64,000 nucleotides of DNA from Anaerolineae bacterium (GTDB lineage: Bacteria; Chloroflexota; Anaerolineae; Anaerolineales; Anaerolineaceae): NCBI GenBank assembly GCA_013314735.1, contig JABUFD010000001.1:806001-870000 (forward strand). Reading direction: 5' to 3'. Positions 1-9,181 of this stretch are shown in pieces (within the stretch, counting starts at the first letter, position 1; each line of letters begins with the position of its first letter). The notes under the pieces were generated by a model. It ran no database searches. It saw only the letters and a program-made list of their open reading frames with translations, and was not told where the DNA came from. The position numbers were made by a program, and so were the translations under genes.

Positions 1-1781
1 TTTTCCAGGGGAGTGTAACTGCATTGTGGGTCCTGACAGTTGACCGCATCTGTCACTTCTGTCGAGAACACGATTGTCCCGGCTTCTGTCAATAGCTGTA
101 CAAGGTACGTTGGTGAGTTGGTTAGCCGATTCCAACCGAGTAGAGGCGTATGGTCATATACAATGGCCTGGTTGGCTGGCAGGGTTAAAACGGGTGGCTG
201 CAGTTGGAGGTAAAAGTTATTGTAGGCACTGAAACTGCCGATGCCGATGGAATTGATCCCGGCTACATGCCATTTATAATCATCTGGCGGCATGGTGATG
301 TCGGGTGAATACGAACACAAAACATCCGTACAGTGGGCTTCCGCATTCAATATAAAATCTGCCAGGATGGCGTTGGTATCGCGCTGTTTGATCAGCATTT
401 GGTAATCGCTGGCGTCAGGCTCTGGCAGCCAGGCATATACCACCGGCGGGACAGAATGGACGCTGCCATTTTCTGGCGTCAGGATGGTGACCTGGTCAGG
501 CGGTGAGGGGGGAATGCGAAAATCACTGACCCATTGCGCAGTCGTATTAATCGCCCGCCGGTTGTCTGCCGCATTCGGTAACAGGTAGTTGACCCCCAGG
601 GGGATGTCATTGATCCGAATGTCAGGATTGGACCAATAATTAATCCTTGAACAGGTCCCAGATGCGCATTCCGATGCCATAATGGTGCGAAAAGCTCCGT
701 TGGGTGCCTGGTATCCGTATGCATACGGGAAAGCGCCTTGATCGTAGCCTGCCGATTCCCGGTCAGTCTGGGCGCCAAGGATGTGCCCGATCTCACGGGC
801 CATGGCATATCGGCTGGCAGCGCAGCGCCAATTCACCAGGGCAAAGGCATGCGACGGTGAATATTCTGTAAAGTTGGTGATCATCCACGACAACCCGCAG
901 TAGGTGTTGTTGTCCACTATGTACAGCACAATGTCAGCGTAATGTTGATCCCTGGTGGCGTGGATTGTATCAAGGCAGCCATCTGCCATTTCTGTGATGC
1001 AATACAAACCTGAGGGATACGACGTCGGCTCTGTACTGACTTCCTGGGTATGGACGATTGATATATATGCATTGATATTTGAGTTGAGAAACCCCTGGTT
1101 GACTTCTGCGGCCGCCAGGTATACGAGGTTCAGAAGGTTAACACTTCCACCACCAGCATTTTTCGCTGCGGTTGAGTAAATGACCATCACATCAATTTGA
1201 GGTCCCGAAGCCAGGGGTGTTTCGCCAGCATCCGTGGAGATCAGCACTTCATGTTCGACTATACGTGCGGCCGGTAGTTCTTCATCGGTTTGATAAACAG
1301 TGTGGTACTCTCCATTGTTACGGATGTAGAATGTCCCTTTTTCGCTGCGTATATTCATGGCAATGCTGCTGCCGTTGACCGACAGGATAACTTCACTCAA
1401 TGGTTCATGATCGATTATTCCAACCTGGGTATAGGCATTGGGATGGTGGAATACGGGGGCCTGAAAAAGAACAGACATCGCCCGGCCCGGGAATACATTC
1501 AGGATCAACCGGCGCTCACCTTCTGCATCAGGCTGGGCGATTTCAGCGATAGCACCATAATCAATCGATATAGGCCTTGATCTTTCGATCGTTGTAGATG
1601 AATCAAAAAACGCAGCCTGGTTCATTTCTGATTTTGGTAGGTTCAGATCAATAAACGCCCGGTTCGGTTGTATGATTGAACAACCGAACAATGACATGGC
1701 CAGGATCACCAGTATAATTAATTGAACTGGCCAGTGGTGATGTGTTTTGAAATTTCCGGAAGCATGATTCTGACTCATCAT
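1..1781 (-). CDS. Lipoprotein with degenerate metzincin-like peptidase domain (3' end outside window)
   Basis: An uninterrupted frame runs from an ATG at 1781 to the window edge, 593 codons with no stop, so the C-terminus is missing. The N-terminus has a hydrophobic segment ending in a lipobox-like LFGC, suggesting an exported lipoprotein. Around residues 329-338 (nt 770-797) it reads REIGHILGAQTD, which lines up with the metzincin zinc motif HExxHxxGxxH/D. The first His is Arg and the third ligand position is not His. Two FN3-like Pro/Trp-containing segments follow (about residues 430-520 and 525 onward), one with GWNRL. Family membership is inferred from this motif and its surroundings. The protein is either a non-catalytic relative or a binding protein. 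It diverges from the racemase gene at 1864. Confidence 0.7.
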   Translation of the reverse strand, partial: MMSQNHASGNFKTHHHWPVQLIILVILAMSLFGCSIIQPNRAFIDLNLPKSEMNQAAFFDSSTTIERSRPISIDYGAIAEIAQPDAEGERRLILNVFPGRAMSVLFQAPVFHHPNAYTQVGIIDHEPLSEVILSVNGSSIAMNIRSEKGTFYIRNNGEYHTVYQTDEELPAARIVEHEVLISTDAGETPLASGPQIDVMVIYSTAAKNAGGGSVNLLNLVYLAAAEVNQGFLNSNINAYISIVHTQEVSTEPTSYPSGLYCITEMADGCLDTIHATRDQHYADIVLYIVDNNTYCGLSWMITNFTEYSPSHAFALVNWRCAASRYAMAREIGHILGAQTDRESAGYDQGAFPYAYGYQAPNGAFRTIMASECASGTCSRINYWSNPDIRINDIPLGVNYLLPNAADNRRAINTTAQWVSDFRIPPSPPDQVTILTPENGSVHSVPPVVYAWLPEPDASDYQMLIKQRDTNAILADFILNAEAHCTDVLCSYSPDITMPPDDYKWHVAGINSIGIGSFSAYNNFYLQLQPPVLTLPANQAIVYDHTPLLGWNRLTNSPTYLVQLLTEAGTIVFSTEVTDAVNCQDPQCSYTPLE

Positions 1782-1863
1782 TTAAGTATTATGCCATGAA
1801 ATCACAAAATTGCACTTGCTCCAGTGTGTATGGAACTATGTCTATAGTAGTGGAGGAATCGGA

Positions 1864-2556
1864 ATGAGGCGGATTGGAATTTTGGGTGGGATGAGTCCGG
1901 AATCGACTATAACGTACTACAACCGGATCGTACACCGATATATTGAGACCTATGGCAATCACAGGTACCCGGAAATACTCATATTCAGTGTTTGCTTTGG
2001 AGAAATGATTCCATACATGGAAACCGGGCAGTGGGCAGTGATCGCGGAGATGTTGGGCAATGCTGCGCAAACATTGGAACAGGGTGGGTCAGATTTTATC
2101 ATCATTGCCACCAATACGATGCACAAAGTCGTCGATAGTGTTCAGGCAAAAGTCCAGATTCCGGTTCTGAGCTTGCTGGATGTGATTGGCAAGGAATGCG
2201 CCGAAAGAGGTATCCATACTGCCGGCTTGTTGGGTACGATGTACACCATGACGGATGGTTTCTATCAGGAATCATTGGCGAAGTATGGGGTTACAGTGCT
2301 GGTTCCCGGAGAAAGGGAATGCGTATGCATTAACGATGTGATCTTTAATGAATTAATTGCAGGGGTAGTCAACCCCGAATCCAAACAGGGTTATCTTAAT
2401 ATTGCGGCTGATCTGATTGCCAGCGGGGCGGAAGGTTTGATCCTGGGATGCACAGAAATACCCCTGTTGCTGGGGCCAGGTGATTTTGAGGTTCCGGTTT
2501 TGGATACGACAATTCTACATGCGGATCAGGCTTTGTTCTATGCCTTAAGGAAGTGA
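1864..2556 (+). CDS. Aspartate/glutamate racemase family protein (YgeA-like)
   Basis: A 230-residue protein of the PLP-independent Asp/Glu/hydantoin racemase superfamily, which moves the alpha proton of acidic amino acids using two facing active-site residues. It opens with RRIGILGGMSPEST. The first active-site motif is ATNTMHK with Thr83, and the second is GCTEIP with Cys196. Thr in the first position instead of Cys is known from E. coli YgeA, an L-Asp/Glu racemase, so this looks like that subgroup and not a broken enzyme. ATG 1864 is chosen over the longer frame from 1810 because GGAGG at 1852-1856 sits 7 nt upstream and the family core begins here. Substrate is not determinable from sequence. 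A strong hairpin overlaps its stop codon. Confidence 0.85.
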   Translation: MRRIGILGGMSPESTITYYNRIVHRYIETYGNHRYPEILIFSVCFGEMIPYMETGQWAVIAEMLGNAAQTLEQGGSDFIIIATNTMHKVVDSVQAKVQIPVLSLLDVIGKECAERGIHTAGLLGTMYTMTDGFYQESLAKYGVTVLVPGERECVCINDVIFNELIAGVVNPESKQGYLNIAADLIASGAEGLILGCTEIPLLLGPGDFEVPVLDTTILHADQALFYALRK

Positions 2557-2596
2557 ACAGCTGGTTTGAATGAAAACGATTCAACCAGCTGTTCAC
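2553..2596. terminator. Hairpin between convergent genes
   Basis: A near-perfect inverted repeat (arms gtgaacagctggtt and its complement, with a few further pairs) covers the stop codon of the racemase gene and lies 27 bases from the stop of the convergent lipoprotein gene. The following T-tract is short (actttatct), so it is a likely bidirectional terminator but not a textbook one. Confidence 0.65.
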
Positions 2597-2623
2597 TTTA
2601 TCTGTTGAGGTTCACCCGCCGCC

Positions 2624-3340
2624 TTATGTCTCGGTTGGTTCCGGGGTGGCTGATGGGATGGGTGTATGACTGGGTTGCGGCTGCGGGGTTGCTGTTGGTG
2701 CAAGTTTGCCTACATCGACCTTTACATAGAAGGAGGAGGCCGCATTGGCATTGATGCCGAAGACAATTCCTTGTGGTGAACGGAATTTGAAATAGGCAGT
2801 GTACGTACCCTCTGTTTGTGGCGCTTGCAATGTTACGCTGATATTGATTTGTGCCCCGGCAGGCACCTCGATTCCGGTGGTGAGTGGGGTCTCTTCTGGT
2901 GCAGACAAGCCATCAGAGCTGACAAGGATGATCTGGTAATTGGAGGTCCATGTACAGGTGCCCGTATTCATCATTTTCCAGGTTTTGGTGAAGGTTTCGC
3001 CGGCAGAAACCATTGCATTATCGGGGTAGGTGATGTCATCAACGAAAGTCGCAATATTGGTGCAACTTGATTGGGTTGTGACCTGGGTCTGTGGTGTATT
3101 GGTAAGGGCAGGCTTGGTCTCGGTGTTGCGCGGTTGTTCCGTCTCGCGGTTTGTAGGTGTCCGTGTGGGTGTGGATGTACCCGAATTGGTGGCCATGTTG
3201 GTTAATTGAGCCTGAACCGTTCCCGCTGCCTGGGTGTACACTTCCTCAGGTGACTGGGTGGTTTTCGTTCCCGCCGCACAGGAGGCCAACAGCAGGGCAA
3301 AGAGAAGAATGGCAGCCGTGTATTTTAAAAGCCGGTTCAT
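2624..3340 (-). CDS. Lipoprotein with NBR1-type Ig-like domain
   Basis: A 238-residue secreted lipoprotein. The signal peptide ends in LLLASC with Cys21 as lipidation site. A Thr/Pro/Ser-rich linker follows (about 45-92), then one Ig-like domain (about 93-210) with features of the 'next to BRCA1' Ig domain (W-K-M-x-N-T-G-T-C-x-W, then a P-x-x-x-G-x-Y strand). The tail is Pro/Thr-rich. Such domains are frequent in Anaerolineae surface proteins; their ligand is unknown. The start ATG overlaps the stop of the cyclophilin gene (ATGA), so the two are probably translationally coupled, and this is the last gene of the minus-strand operon. Confidence 0.8.
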   Translation of the reverse strand: MNRLLKYTAAILLFALLLASCAAGTKTTQSPEEVYTQAAGTVQAQLTNMATNSGTSTPTRTPTNRETEQPRNTETKPALTNTPQTQVTTQSSCTNIATFVDDITYPDNAMVSAGETFTKTWKMMNTGTCTWTSNYQIILVSSDGLSAPEETPLTTGIEVPAGAQINISVTLQAPQTEGTYTAYFKFRSPQGIVFGINANAASSFYVKVDVGKLAPTATPQPQPSHTPIPSATPEPTET

Positions 3341-3828
3341 TCTACCTCGGTTTGTTTGACAGCTGCGCTGACTTTCACCATGCGATCACCCTGGCGAATG
3401 GCGTTTACCACATCCATTCCCTCCACAACTTTACCAAAGACAGTGTGTTTGCCATCCAGGTGAGGCTGAGGGCTATGGGTGATGAAAAACTGAGAGCCAT
3501 TCGTATTTGGACCTGCATTTGCCATAGAAAGGACACCCGTTTCATGCTTCAGCGGATTACCTTTGGTCTCATCAACGAATTCATAGCCCGGACCGCCGCG
3601 GCCGGTGCCTGTCGGATCACCGCCCTGGATCACAAAGTTGGATATTACACGGTGAAAGGTCACGCCATTGTAAAAGCCTTCATTAGCCAGAAAGACGAAA
3701 CTGTTGACAGTAATTGGGGCATGTTGGGGGTAGAGCTCGATTTTGATCGTGCCCTTGTTGGTTTCCATGTTTACGACATAGGTTTTTGCCGTATCGATTG
3801 TCATTGGGGGTTGTTTCTTATATTGCAT
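3337..3828 (-). CDS. Cyclophilin-type peptidyl-prolyl cis-trans isomerase
   Basis: A 163-residue single-domain cyclophilin catalysing proline cis-trans isomerisation. Diagnostic motifs are [16 protein letters not shown] (catalytic Arg60), [19 protein letters not shown] and [11 protein letters not shown]. There is no signal peptide, so it is predicted cytoplasmic. The start at 3828 has AAGGA upstream; Met9 is a weaker alternative without a ribosome site. It overlaps the downstream lipoprotein by ATGA and lies 55 nt after the DUF952-YcgN gene in the same operon. Confidence 0.93.
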   Translation of the reverse strand: MQYKKQPPMTIDTAKTYVVNMETNKGTIKIELYPQHAPITVNSFVFLANEGFYNGVTFHRVISNFVIQGGDPTGTGRGGPGYEFVDETKGNPLKHETGVLSMANAGPNTNGSQFFITHSPQPHLDGKHTVFGKVVEGMDVVNAIRQGDRMVKVSAAVKQTEVE

Positions 3829-3883
3829 GGTTCATTCCTTTTTGTTTATTTTCCACTCGCCGTTGACCAGCAGGTGGGCTTGG

Positions 3884-4657
3884 TTATTGTAAATCCTCAA
3901 CGATATAATTTTCAAGGTGGTCCATATCGGCTTGTTCTTCAGGCAGGTATTTACCGCAGATGGAAATCCCAGCAGCCCGGACTGAATCCGGACCATGGGA
4001 GTTCAGTGGGTGCCACCAGCGAAGTGGTTTTCCTTCATTCAACAGACGGTAGGCACATGTTTCAGGCATCCAGTCGATTTCCGCGAGGTTGCGGGGGGTC
4101 AGGATGATACAGGTGGGCATGATATCGTGGCGGTGGATGTAATCCGTGCAGCGGCAGGTTTCGGCCTCTAGGAAGCGGCAGGCGACATTGGTGTAGAACA
4201 ATTCATCTGTGTCTATGTCCTGGATCTTATACAGGCAACAACGGGCGCACCCATCGCAGAGCGATTCCCATTGTTCCAGGGTAAGGTATTTAAGAGATGT
4301 TTCCTGCCAGAATTTTGGGTGCGCAAATTCTTCTGGAAAGATATACAAACCATTATCATCTGGATCAAAGTCAATCACCTGGGTGACCGCTTCCAGGTTG
4401 ATTGGTCCATAAACGTGGGGAAACAACTCGGGCAGGTCTTCTCCTTGTTCATACCTTAACGGGAATTCCAGTGTTTCTTCCGTGATTTGCAGCATTTTCA
4501 AACCGGTAGTCTCTTTGAAGATGTTGTTTGCCACACGAGCGACCTGGTCTGCTGTGGAGCAATGGATGAAGCCCTGCGATTCGAGGCTGGCGCAAACATA
4601 GATACCTGTCTCCGTGGCATCCTCCCAATCCTGCCGCAAAGCGATGTGATAGATCAT
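3884..4657 (-). CDS. DUF952-YcgN (UPF0260) fusion protein
   Basis: A 257-residue protein in two parts. Residues 1-112 match the DUF952 family (MIYHIALRQDW start, GFIHCSTADQV motif, acidic LPELFPHVYGPI). Residues 116-250 match the YcgN/UPF0260 Cys-cluster family: FWQETSLKYLTLEQWESLCD, then CxxCxxCC at 134-141, NVACRFLE and TCxC near 159-170, METCAYRLL and WHPLNS. In most bacteria I know of, these are separate genes. The conserved cysteines suggest metal or Fe-S binding, but neither half has an established reaction. The ATG overlaps the stop of the acyl-CoA synthetase gene by four bases, so it is coupled to it. Confidence 0.85.
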   Translation of the reverse strand: MIYHIALRQDWEDATETGIYVCASLESQGFIHCSTADQVARVANNIFKETTGLKMLQITEETLEFPLRYEQGEDLPELFPHVYGPINLEAVTQVIDFDPDDNGLYIFPEEFAHPKFWQETSLKYLTLEQWESLCDGCARCCLYKIQDIDTDELFYTNVACRFLEAETCRCTDYIHRHDIMPTCIILTPRNLAEIDWMPETCAYRLLNEGKPLRWWHPLNSHGPDSVRAAGISICGKYLPEEQADMDHLENYIVEDLQ

Positions 4658-6750
4658 TGGTTTGCACTCTTTTCCAGGATCGCACGGGCATCCAGTGCCA
4701 ATACCCCGTGGGGCAAGGCCAATAGGGGATTGATCTCGATCTCAGCCACACCGGGATGGTTAATTGCCAGGTCACCTATTTTCTGAATTACCTCCGCCAC
4801 GGCATGGAGGTCAGAAGGCTGTGCGCCTCGAGTTCCCTGGAGCAATGTCCCGGCAGCAGTTTCCATGATCATCTTTTCTGCTTCAACCAGGGAGATTGGT
4901 GCAACCCGAAAAGCAATGTCTTTGAACAATTCCACGTAAATCCCGCCGAGCCCAAACATCAGCAACGGCCCGAAATTCGGGTCGCGTTTCATGCCAACAA
5001 TTACCTCGATACCGGCTGGCGCCATGGGTTCGACCAAAACACCATACAGACGGGCTGCAGGGTGATGCTCCCGTACCGAATCCATGATCTGCTGGTAGCT
5101 ATTCCAGGCTTCCTGTTCGTTGTGAATTCCCAGGCGGATACCACCGCTGTCGGATTTGTGAAGGATATCGGGTGAAATGATTTTCATGACAACAGGGAAA
5201 CCAACTACGGCTGCTTTATGGGCGGCTTCATCCTGTGAGGAGGCAGTTTCAGCAGGTACCAGAGGAATACCATAAGCCGCCAATAACGGCCTGGTTTGGG
5301 TTTCTCCCAATACAGCAGAATCAGCTAATGCCAGCAATGAGGTTGCCTGCGGAGCAACGGCCAGGAAGGGCTTGCTGGAATCCTGTCTGGATTGACGATA
5401 TCGGTGATAAGCTGCCATTTTTCCCAGAACAATGGCGCATTGCTCGGGAAAGGCGAATGTGGGAACGTGGTACTTTTGGAGCACCCGATTTGCTTCCAGC
5501 AGGCTGGCATGTCCCATCATGCAGGCCACGATGGGTTTGGCAGAACGGTGTGCCATTTCGCCGATCACAAGTGCCACCTCGGCCGCTGGCACAAGGGCGG
5601 TGGGTACCAGGATCGCAATGGCAGCATCCACCTGCGGATCCGCCATGGCATGGTCAAGAGCGATGCGGTATTCATCGGGCATTGCCCCGCCCAGCATATC
5701 GATCGGATTGTCAACCTGAGCGGCAGGATTAACATGGGCACGGATGGCACTTTTGGTTCTCTCGCTCATTTCGGCCAGGCACATTTGCTGCAGGTCGAGG
5801 GCGTCCGAAGCGAGGGCTGCCGGTCCGCCGGCATTGGTGACAATGACCACCCTGTTGCCTTTGGGCAGTTGTAACATCTCGAATCCAGAAGCAATTGCAT
5901 ATAGATCTTCAAGCGTTTCGGCGACCACAACACCGCTTTGCCGGAAGGCTGCCTGGTACGCAGCGCCAGAGCCAGCCAGTGAGCCGGTGTGCGAAGATAC
6001 CGCCCTGGCACCGGCTTCAGTCCGCCCGGATTTGATTAAAACCACTGGTTTTTTGCGAGTTACCTCCTTGCAAACTTCAATGAAGCGGGAGCCGTTTTGA
6101 ATCGATTCCGCGTAGACAGCAATCACTTTCGCATTTTCATCCGATGCGAGGTATTTGATCATGTCTGTTTCAGTGACATCGACCTCATTACCTAGACTGA
6201 TGAAGTGAGAAAAGCCCATGCCTTTGTCCAGCAAGTAGTCCACCGCTCCACCGCAAACCGCACCAGATTGGGAAACAAATGCGATGTTGCCTTTGGGTGG
6301 TAATCCGTTGATGAAGGTGGTGTTCAAGCCAGAATATAGATCAACGATGCCCACACAATTTGGGCCGACCAATCGAATGCCATGCTGCCTGGCATTGCGC
6401 AGTACCTCCTGTTCAAGAACGCTTCCCTGTTCACCCACCTCTTTGAACCCGCCTGAAATGACAATTACTGCACGGATACCGCGAACTCCGCAATCATTGA
6501 TCGTCTGTGGGATCAACCGGGCCGGTAATACAATAACAGCCAATTCAACAGGGTCAGGCACATCCAGGATGGAAGGATAGCATGCCTTTCCCAGTATCTG
6601 ATTCGTTTTGGGATTGACGGGATACACTTCACCTTGGTATCCGTACTTCAACAAATTTGCAAGTATACCATAGCTGAGTTTGTCCGGGCTGGCTGATGCG
6701 CCGATGACGGCAACCCCTTTTGGTTTAAAAAATTGCTCAATTGGCTGCAT
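4654..6750 (-). CDS. Acetate/acyl-CoA ligase (ADP-forming), fused alpha-beta
   Basis: A 698-residue fused ADP-forming acyl-CoA synthetase, which converts acyl-CoA, ADP and phosphate to acid, CoA and ATP, an energy-conserving step of fermentation. In order: CoA-binding Rossmann domain (VAVIGASASPDKLSYGI near the N-terminus), flavodoxin-like ligase domain with SSHTGSLAGS containing the likely phospho-His, and a C-terminal ATP-grasp domain (about 475-698; GFPVVMKIISPDILHKSDSG, then EIEINPLLALP). Start 6750 is preferred over the longer frame because GGAGG lies 6 nt upstream and the domain begins at once (MQPIEQFFKPKGVAVIG). It leads an operon with the DUF952-YcgN fusion. Preferred acyl group is unknown. 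Confidence 0.93.
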   Translation of the reverse strand: MQPIEQFFKPKGVAVIGASASPDKLSYGILANLLKYGYQGEVYPVNPKTNQILGKACYPSILDVPDPVELAVIVLPARLIPQTINDCGVRGIRAVIVISGGFKEVGEQGSVLEQEVLRNARQHGIRLVGPNCVGIVDLYSGLNTTFINGLPPKGNIAFVSQSGAVCGGAVDYLLDKGMGFSHFISLGNEVDVTETDMIKYLASDENAKVIAVYAESIQNGSRFIEVCKEVTRKKPVVLIKSGRTEAGARAVSSHTGSLAGSGAAYQAAFRQSGVVVAETLEDLYAIASGFEMLQLPKGNRVVIVTNAGGPAALASDALDLQQMCLAEMSERTKSAIRAHVNPAAQVDNPIDMLGGAMPDEYRIALDHAMADPQVDAAIAILVPTALVPAAEVALVIGEMAHRSAKPIVACMMGHASLLEANRVLQKYHVPTFAFPEQCAIVLGKMAAYHRYRQSRQDSSKPFLAVAPQATSLLALADSAVLGETQTRPLLAAYGIPLVPAETASSQDEAAHKAAVVGFPVVMKIISPDILHKSDSGGIRLGIHNEQEAWNSYQQIMDSVREHHPAARLYGVLVEPMAPAGIEVIVGMKRDPNFGPLLMFGLGGIYVELFKDIAFRVAPISLVEAEKMIMETAAGTLLQGTRGAQPSDLHAVAEVIQKIGDLAINHPGVAEIEINPLLALPHGVLALDARAILEKSANQ

Positions 6751-6918
6751 GTGATTCCTCCAGTAACTTCTCAACGATTTTAACATGGTTCTCTGTCTTT
6801 TCAAACCATGGCCGTCCGATGAATTCTCGATGTTGTATATATATTCAATATTGCGAATGCGAACTGGCTTTCGTGGTAAACTTTTAACCATCATCGGGTT
6901 ATGAAGGAGACTATTGTC

Positions 6919-8076
6919 ATGAAATATCGAAATTTTGGGAAAACCAATGATCTGGTTTCTGTGTTGGGTTTTGGATGTATGCGTTTCCCAACCATTGGCG
7001 GTGACAGCGCCAATATTGATGAAGAAAAATCATTTGCGATGCTTAAATATGCAATGGATGCCGGTGTGAATTACTTTGATACCGCCTATCCTTATCACCG
7101 GGGAGAAAGCGAACGACTAGTTGGGCGTTTCTTCCAGCAGGTGGGAGGCCGGGAAAATGTACATATTGCCACAAAGTTGCCCAGCTGGTTGGTGAAGTCA
7201 CCGGATGATCTGGACCGATTGCTGAATGAGCAGCTGGAAAAATTGCAGATGGACTATATTGATTATTACCTGCTGCATGCCCTTAACAAAGACCATTGGC
7301 AGACGATGAAAGATAACGCCGCGATTCAATGGGCTGAAAAAGTAATGGCAGCGGGGAAGATCCGGCAGTTGGGGTTCTCATTCCATGATGAGTATCCGGT
7401 GTTTGAGGAAATTCTAACAAGCTATGACTGGTCATTTGCACAAGTGCAATACAACTACATGGATATCGAGAACCAGGCAGGCGCAAAAGGTGTTCATCTG
7501 GCCGGTGAGCGGGGGGTATCCATTGTTGTGATGGAGCCGCTGCTGGGTGGCCGCCTCGCCAATCCGCCCCAACCAGTTGCTGCCCTATGGGATCAATCTG
7601 AAACCAAACGAAGCCCAGTGGATTGGGCCCTGCAATGGGTTTGGGATCAGCCCGAAGTCAGTGTTATCCTGAGCGGCATGAGCACTCTGGAACAGGTTCA
7701 ACAAAACGTTGAAAGCGCAAAACAAGCGGTTGTTGGACAGCTGACGCAGGCGGAAAAAGAACTGATATCCGATGTAAGGGTTGAGTATAAACGACTATCG
7801 CCGATTCCCTGCACCAATTGCCAGTATTGTCTTCCCTGTACCGTTGACATCAAAATTCCGGAATTATTCGGCATGTACAATGAAGCCCGAATGTATGATA
7901 GCCTTGAAAGCACCCGTCAGTGGTATGGCCATGTTGATGATGCGGTAAAAGCTTCTGCCTGCATCGATTGTGATGCGTGCGAACCGAAATGCCCCCAAAA
8001 TATTGTCATCAGCGACTGGATGGTGAAAGTTGCCGCAGTGATGGAAGAGGGCAAATCTTTCGAGGATGTGATGTAG
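6919..8076 (+). CDS. Aldo/keto reductase with C-terminal 4Fe-4S ferredoxin domain
   Basis: A 385-residue protein. The N-terminal TIM barrel has the aldo/keto reductase signature (GFGCMRFP, DAGVNYFDTAYPYHRGESE with catalytic Asp/Tyr, LLHAL). The C-terminal part carries two Cys clusters, CTNCQYCLPC and CIDCDACEPKCP, typical of the anaerobe-rich ferredoxin-type AKR group. It probably passes electrons between Fe-S clusters and an organic substrate, but the substrate is unknown. ATG 6919 is chosen because AAGGAGA at 6904-6910 gives correct spacing; the ATG at 6901 would place that site inside the gene. It diverges from the acyl-CoA synthetase operon and ends just before a strong terminator. Confidence 0.9.
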   Translation: MKYRNFGKTNDLVSVLGFGCMRFPTIGGDSANIDEEKSFAMLKYAMDAGVNYFDTAYPYHRGESERLVGRFFQQVGGRENVHIATKLPSWLVKSPDDLDRLLNEQLEKLQMDYIDYYLLHALNKDHWQTMKDNAAIQWAEKVMAAGKIRQLGFSFHDEYPVFEEILTSYDWSFAQVQYNYMDIENQAGAKGVHLAGERGVSIVVMEPLLGGRLANPPQPVAALWDQSETKRSPVDWALQWVWDQPEVSVILSGMSTLEQVQQNVESAKQAVVGQLTQAEKELISDVRVEYKRLSPIPCTNCQYCLPCTVDIKIPELFGMYNEARMYDSLESTRQWYGHVDDAVKASACIDCDACEPKCPQNIVISDWMVKVAAVMEEGKSFEDVM

Positions 8077-8100
8077 TTCGTCGCATCGTTGGAATTGAAA

Positions 8101-8134
8101 AGGGATGGTGCCGGGAGGCACCATCCCTTTTTTT
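8101..8134 (+). terminator. Rho-independent terminator
   Basis: A perfect 12-bp stem (agggatggtgcc with its complement, 8101-8112 and 8117-8128), a 4-base loop and a run of seven T. It sits 24 bases after the aldo/keto reductase stop and before the convergent GIN-domain gene. Confidence 0.93.
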
Positions 8135-8163
8135 ATCCCTGGCAAATTTTTGCCAGAGCATGC

Positions 8164-8964
8164 CTAAGCCTCATTCGGAACCAGTTTCTTGATACTGCCG
8201 GAGCCTGAGATGCGTTGGGTGACAGCGGCAGCGCCGGTGTATTTGACAGAACCAGAGCCACTGATGCGAACCTCAAGCTCATCATCAACCCATACCTTCG
8301 CATTGCCGGAACCACTGACATGAATCCTCGTTTTCGATGATTGTAATTGGGGGGCTTGATAAGAACCTGAGCCGCTGATGCGGACGGATTGCTCGCCAAC
8401 TTTACCGTTTTCTGCAATGAACTTCATCGATCCGCTGGCTCCTGCCTCGATGGAATCTGCGTTGAGGCTGCCGAATTCCACGTGGCCAGATCCACTGGTA
8501 GACATCACCAAGGATTTGGCAGAGACATCCGAAAAACGGGCATGCACCGACCCGCTGTTGGAAATTTCCAGTGTTTCATTCACATCCAGACGGGCAATCG
8601 ACGCTTTAACCGAGCCCGAATTGGACAGGTGCAACGCACTGAGTTGGAATGGTGACATATCAACGCGTAACGCACCGCCAAAAGTCACCTTGGTGAGATC
8701 CCTGGCTGTGACACGGTAGGTAATTTCATCCCTGGGTGAGAGCCAACCACCACCGAAGAGCCATTGGAACAGGTTGGTCATACGCAGCCGGATTGACAAC
8801 TCATCGTTGGCATTGTCGACTTCCAACGATTCAAATATGGTCTCTGGCGCTTCAATCGTCAGGCTTTCTTCATCACCTTGCGACAGATACACCTCCCCGG
8901 GTCCGCCGATATGAAGGCGGGTAAAGTTTTTGACATCATAGGTTTTCGTGATCGTTTGAGACAT
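8164..8964 (-). CDS. GIN-domain (DUF2807) beta-repeat protein
   Basis: A 266-residue protein made of short beta-helix-type repeats rich in SGSG (ISGSGSVKYTG, VSGSGNAKVW, SNSGSVKASI), which is the pattern of the 'head GIN'/DUF2807 family. The N-terminus (MSQTITKTYDVKNFTRLHIG) lacks a signal peptide or membrane segment, unlike many family members that are exported, so this copy is predicted cytoplasmic. The start has AGGAG 8 nt upstream. It stands alone, with 217 bases of AT-rich DNA upstream. Function unknown. Confidence 0.8.
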   Translation of the reverse strand: MSQTITKTYDVKNFTRLHIGGPGEVYLSQGDEESLTIEAPETIFESLEVDNANDELSIRLRMTNLFQWLFGGGWLSPRDEITYRVTARDLTKVTFGGALRVDMSPFQLSALHLSNSGSVKASIARLDVNETLEISNSGSVHARFSDVSAKSLVMSTSGSGHVEFGSLNADSIEAGASGSMKFIAENGKVGEQSVRISGSGSYQAPQLQSSKTRIHVSGSGNAKVWVDDELEVRISGSGSVKYTGAAAVTQRISGSGSIKKLVPNEA

Positions 8965-9116
8965 TTTCGTTTTCTCCTGTTAGGTTTCCAGTACTATTAT
9001 ATAATTTAACTTAATTGCCAGATTAAGTCAAGAAAATTTAATATACTATCGAAAATATCAAACACTAATTGCTAGAATAGTTAATTAATTGTTTCTATGT
9101 TGACGTAATGCAAAGA

Positions 9117-9146
9117 AAACGAGCATTCATTCCTGAATGCTCGTTT
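9117..9146 (-). terminator. Terminator of the molybdenum hydroxylase operon
   Basis: A 13-bp perfect stem (9117-9129 with 9134-9146) and 4-base loop. Read on the minus strand it is followed by ttttcttt and lies 35 bases after the stop of the oxidoreductase gene. Confidence 0.8.
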
Positions 9147-9181
9147 CAAGGTGGTAATTGATGTATCCGGTCGGAATCCAA

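Noticed and set aside
3157-4107. 316-codon plus-strand frame across the cyclophilin region
   Set aside because: It is antisense to two clear gene families, has no ribosome site and no recognisable domain.
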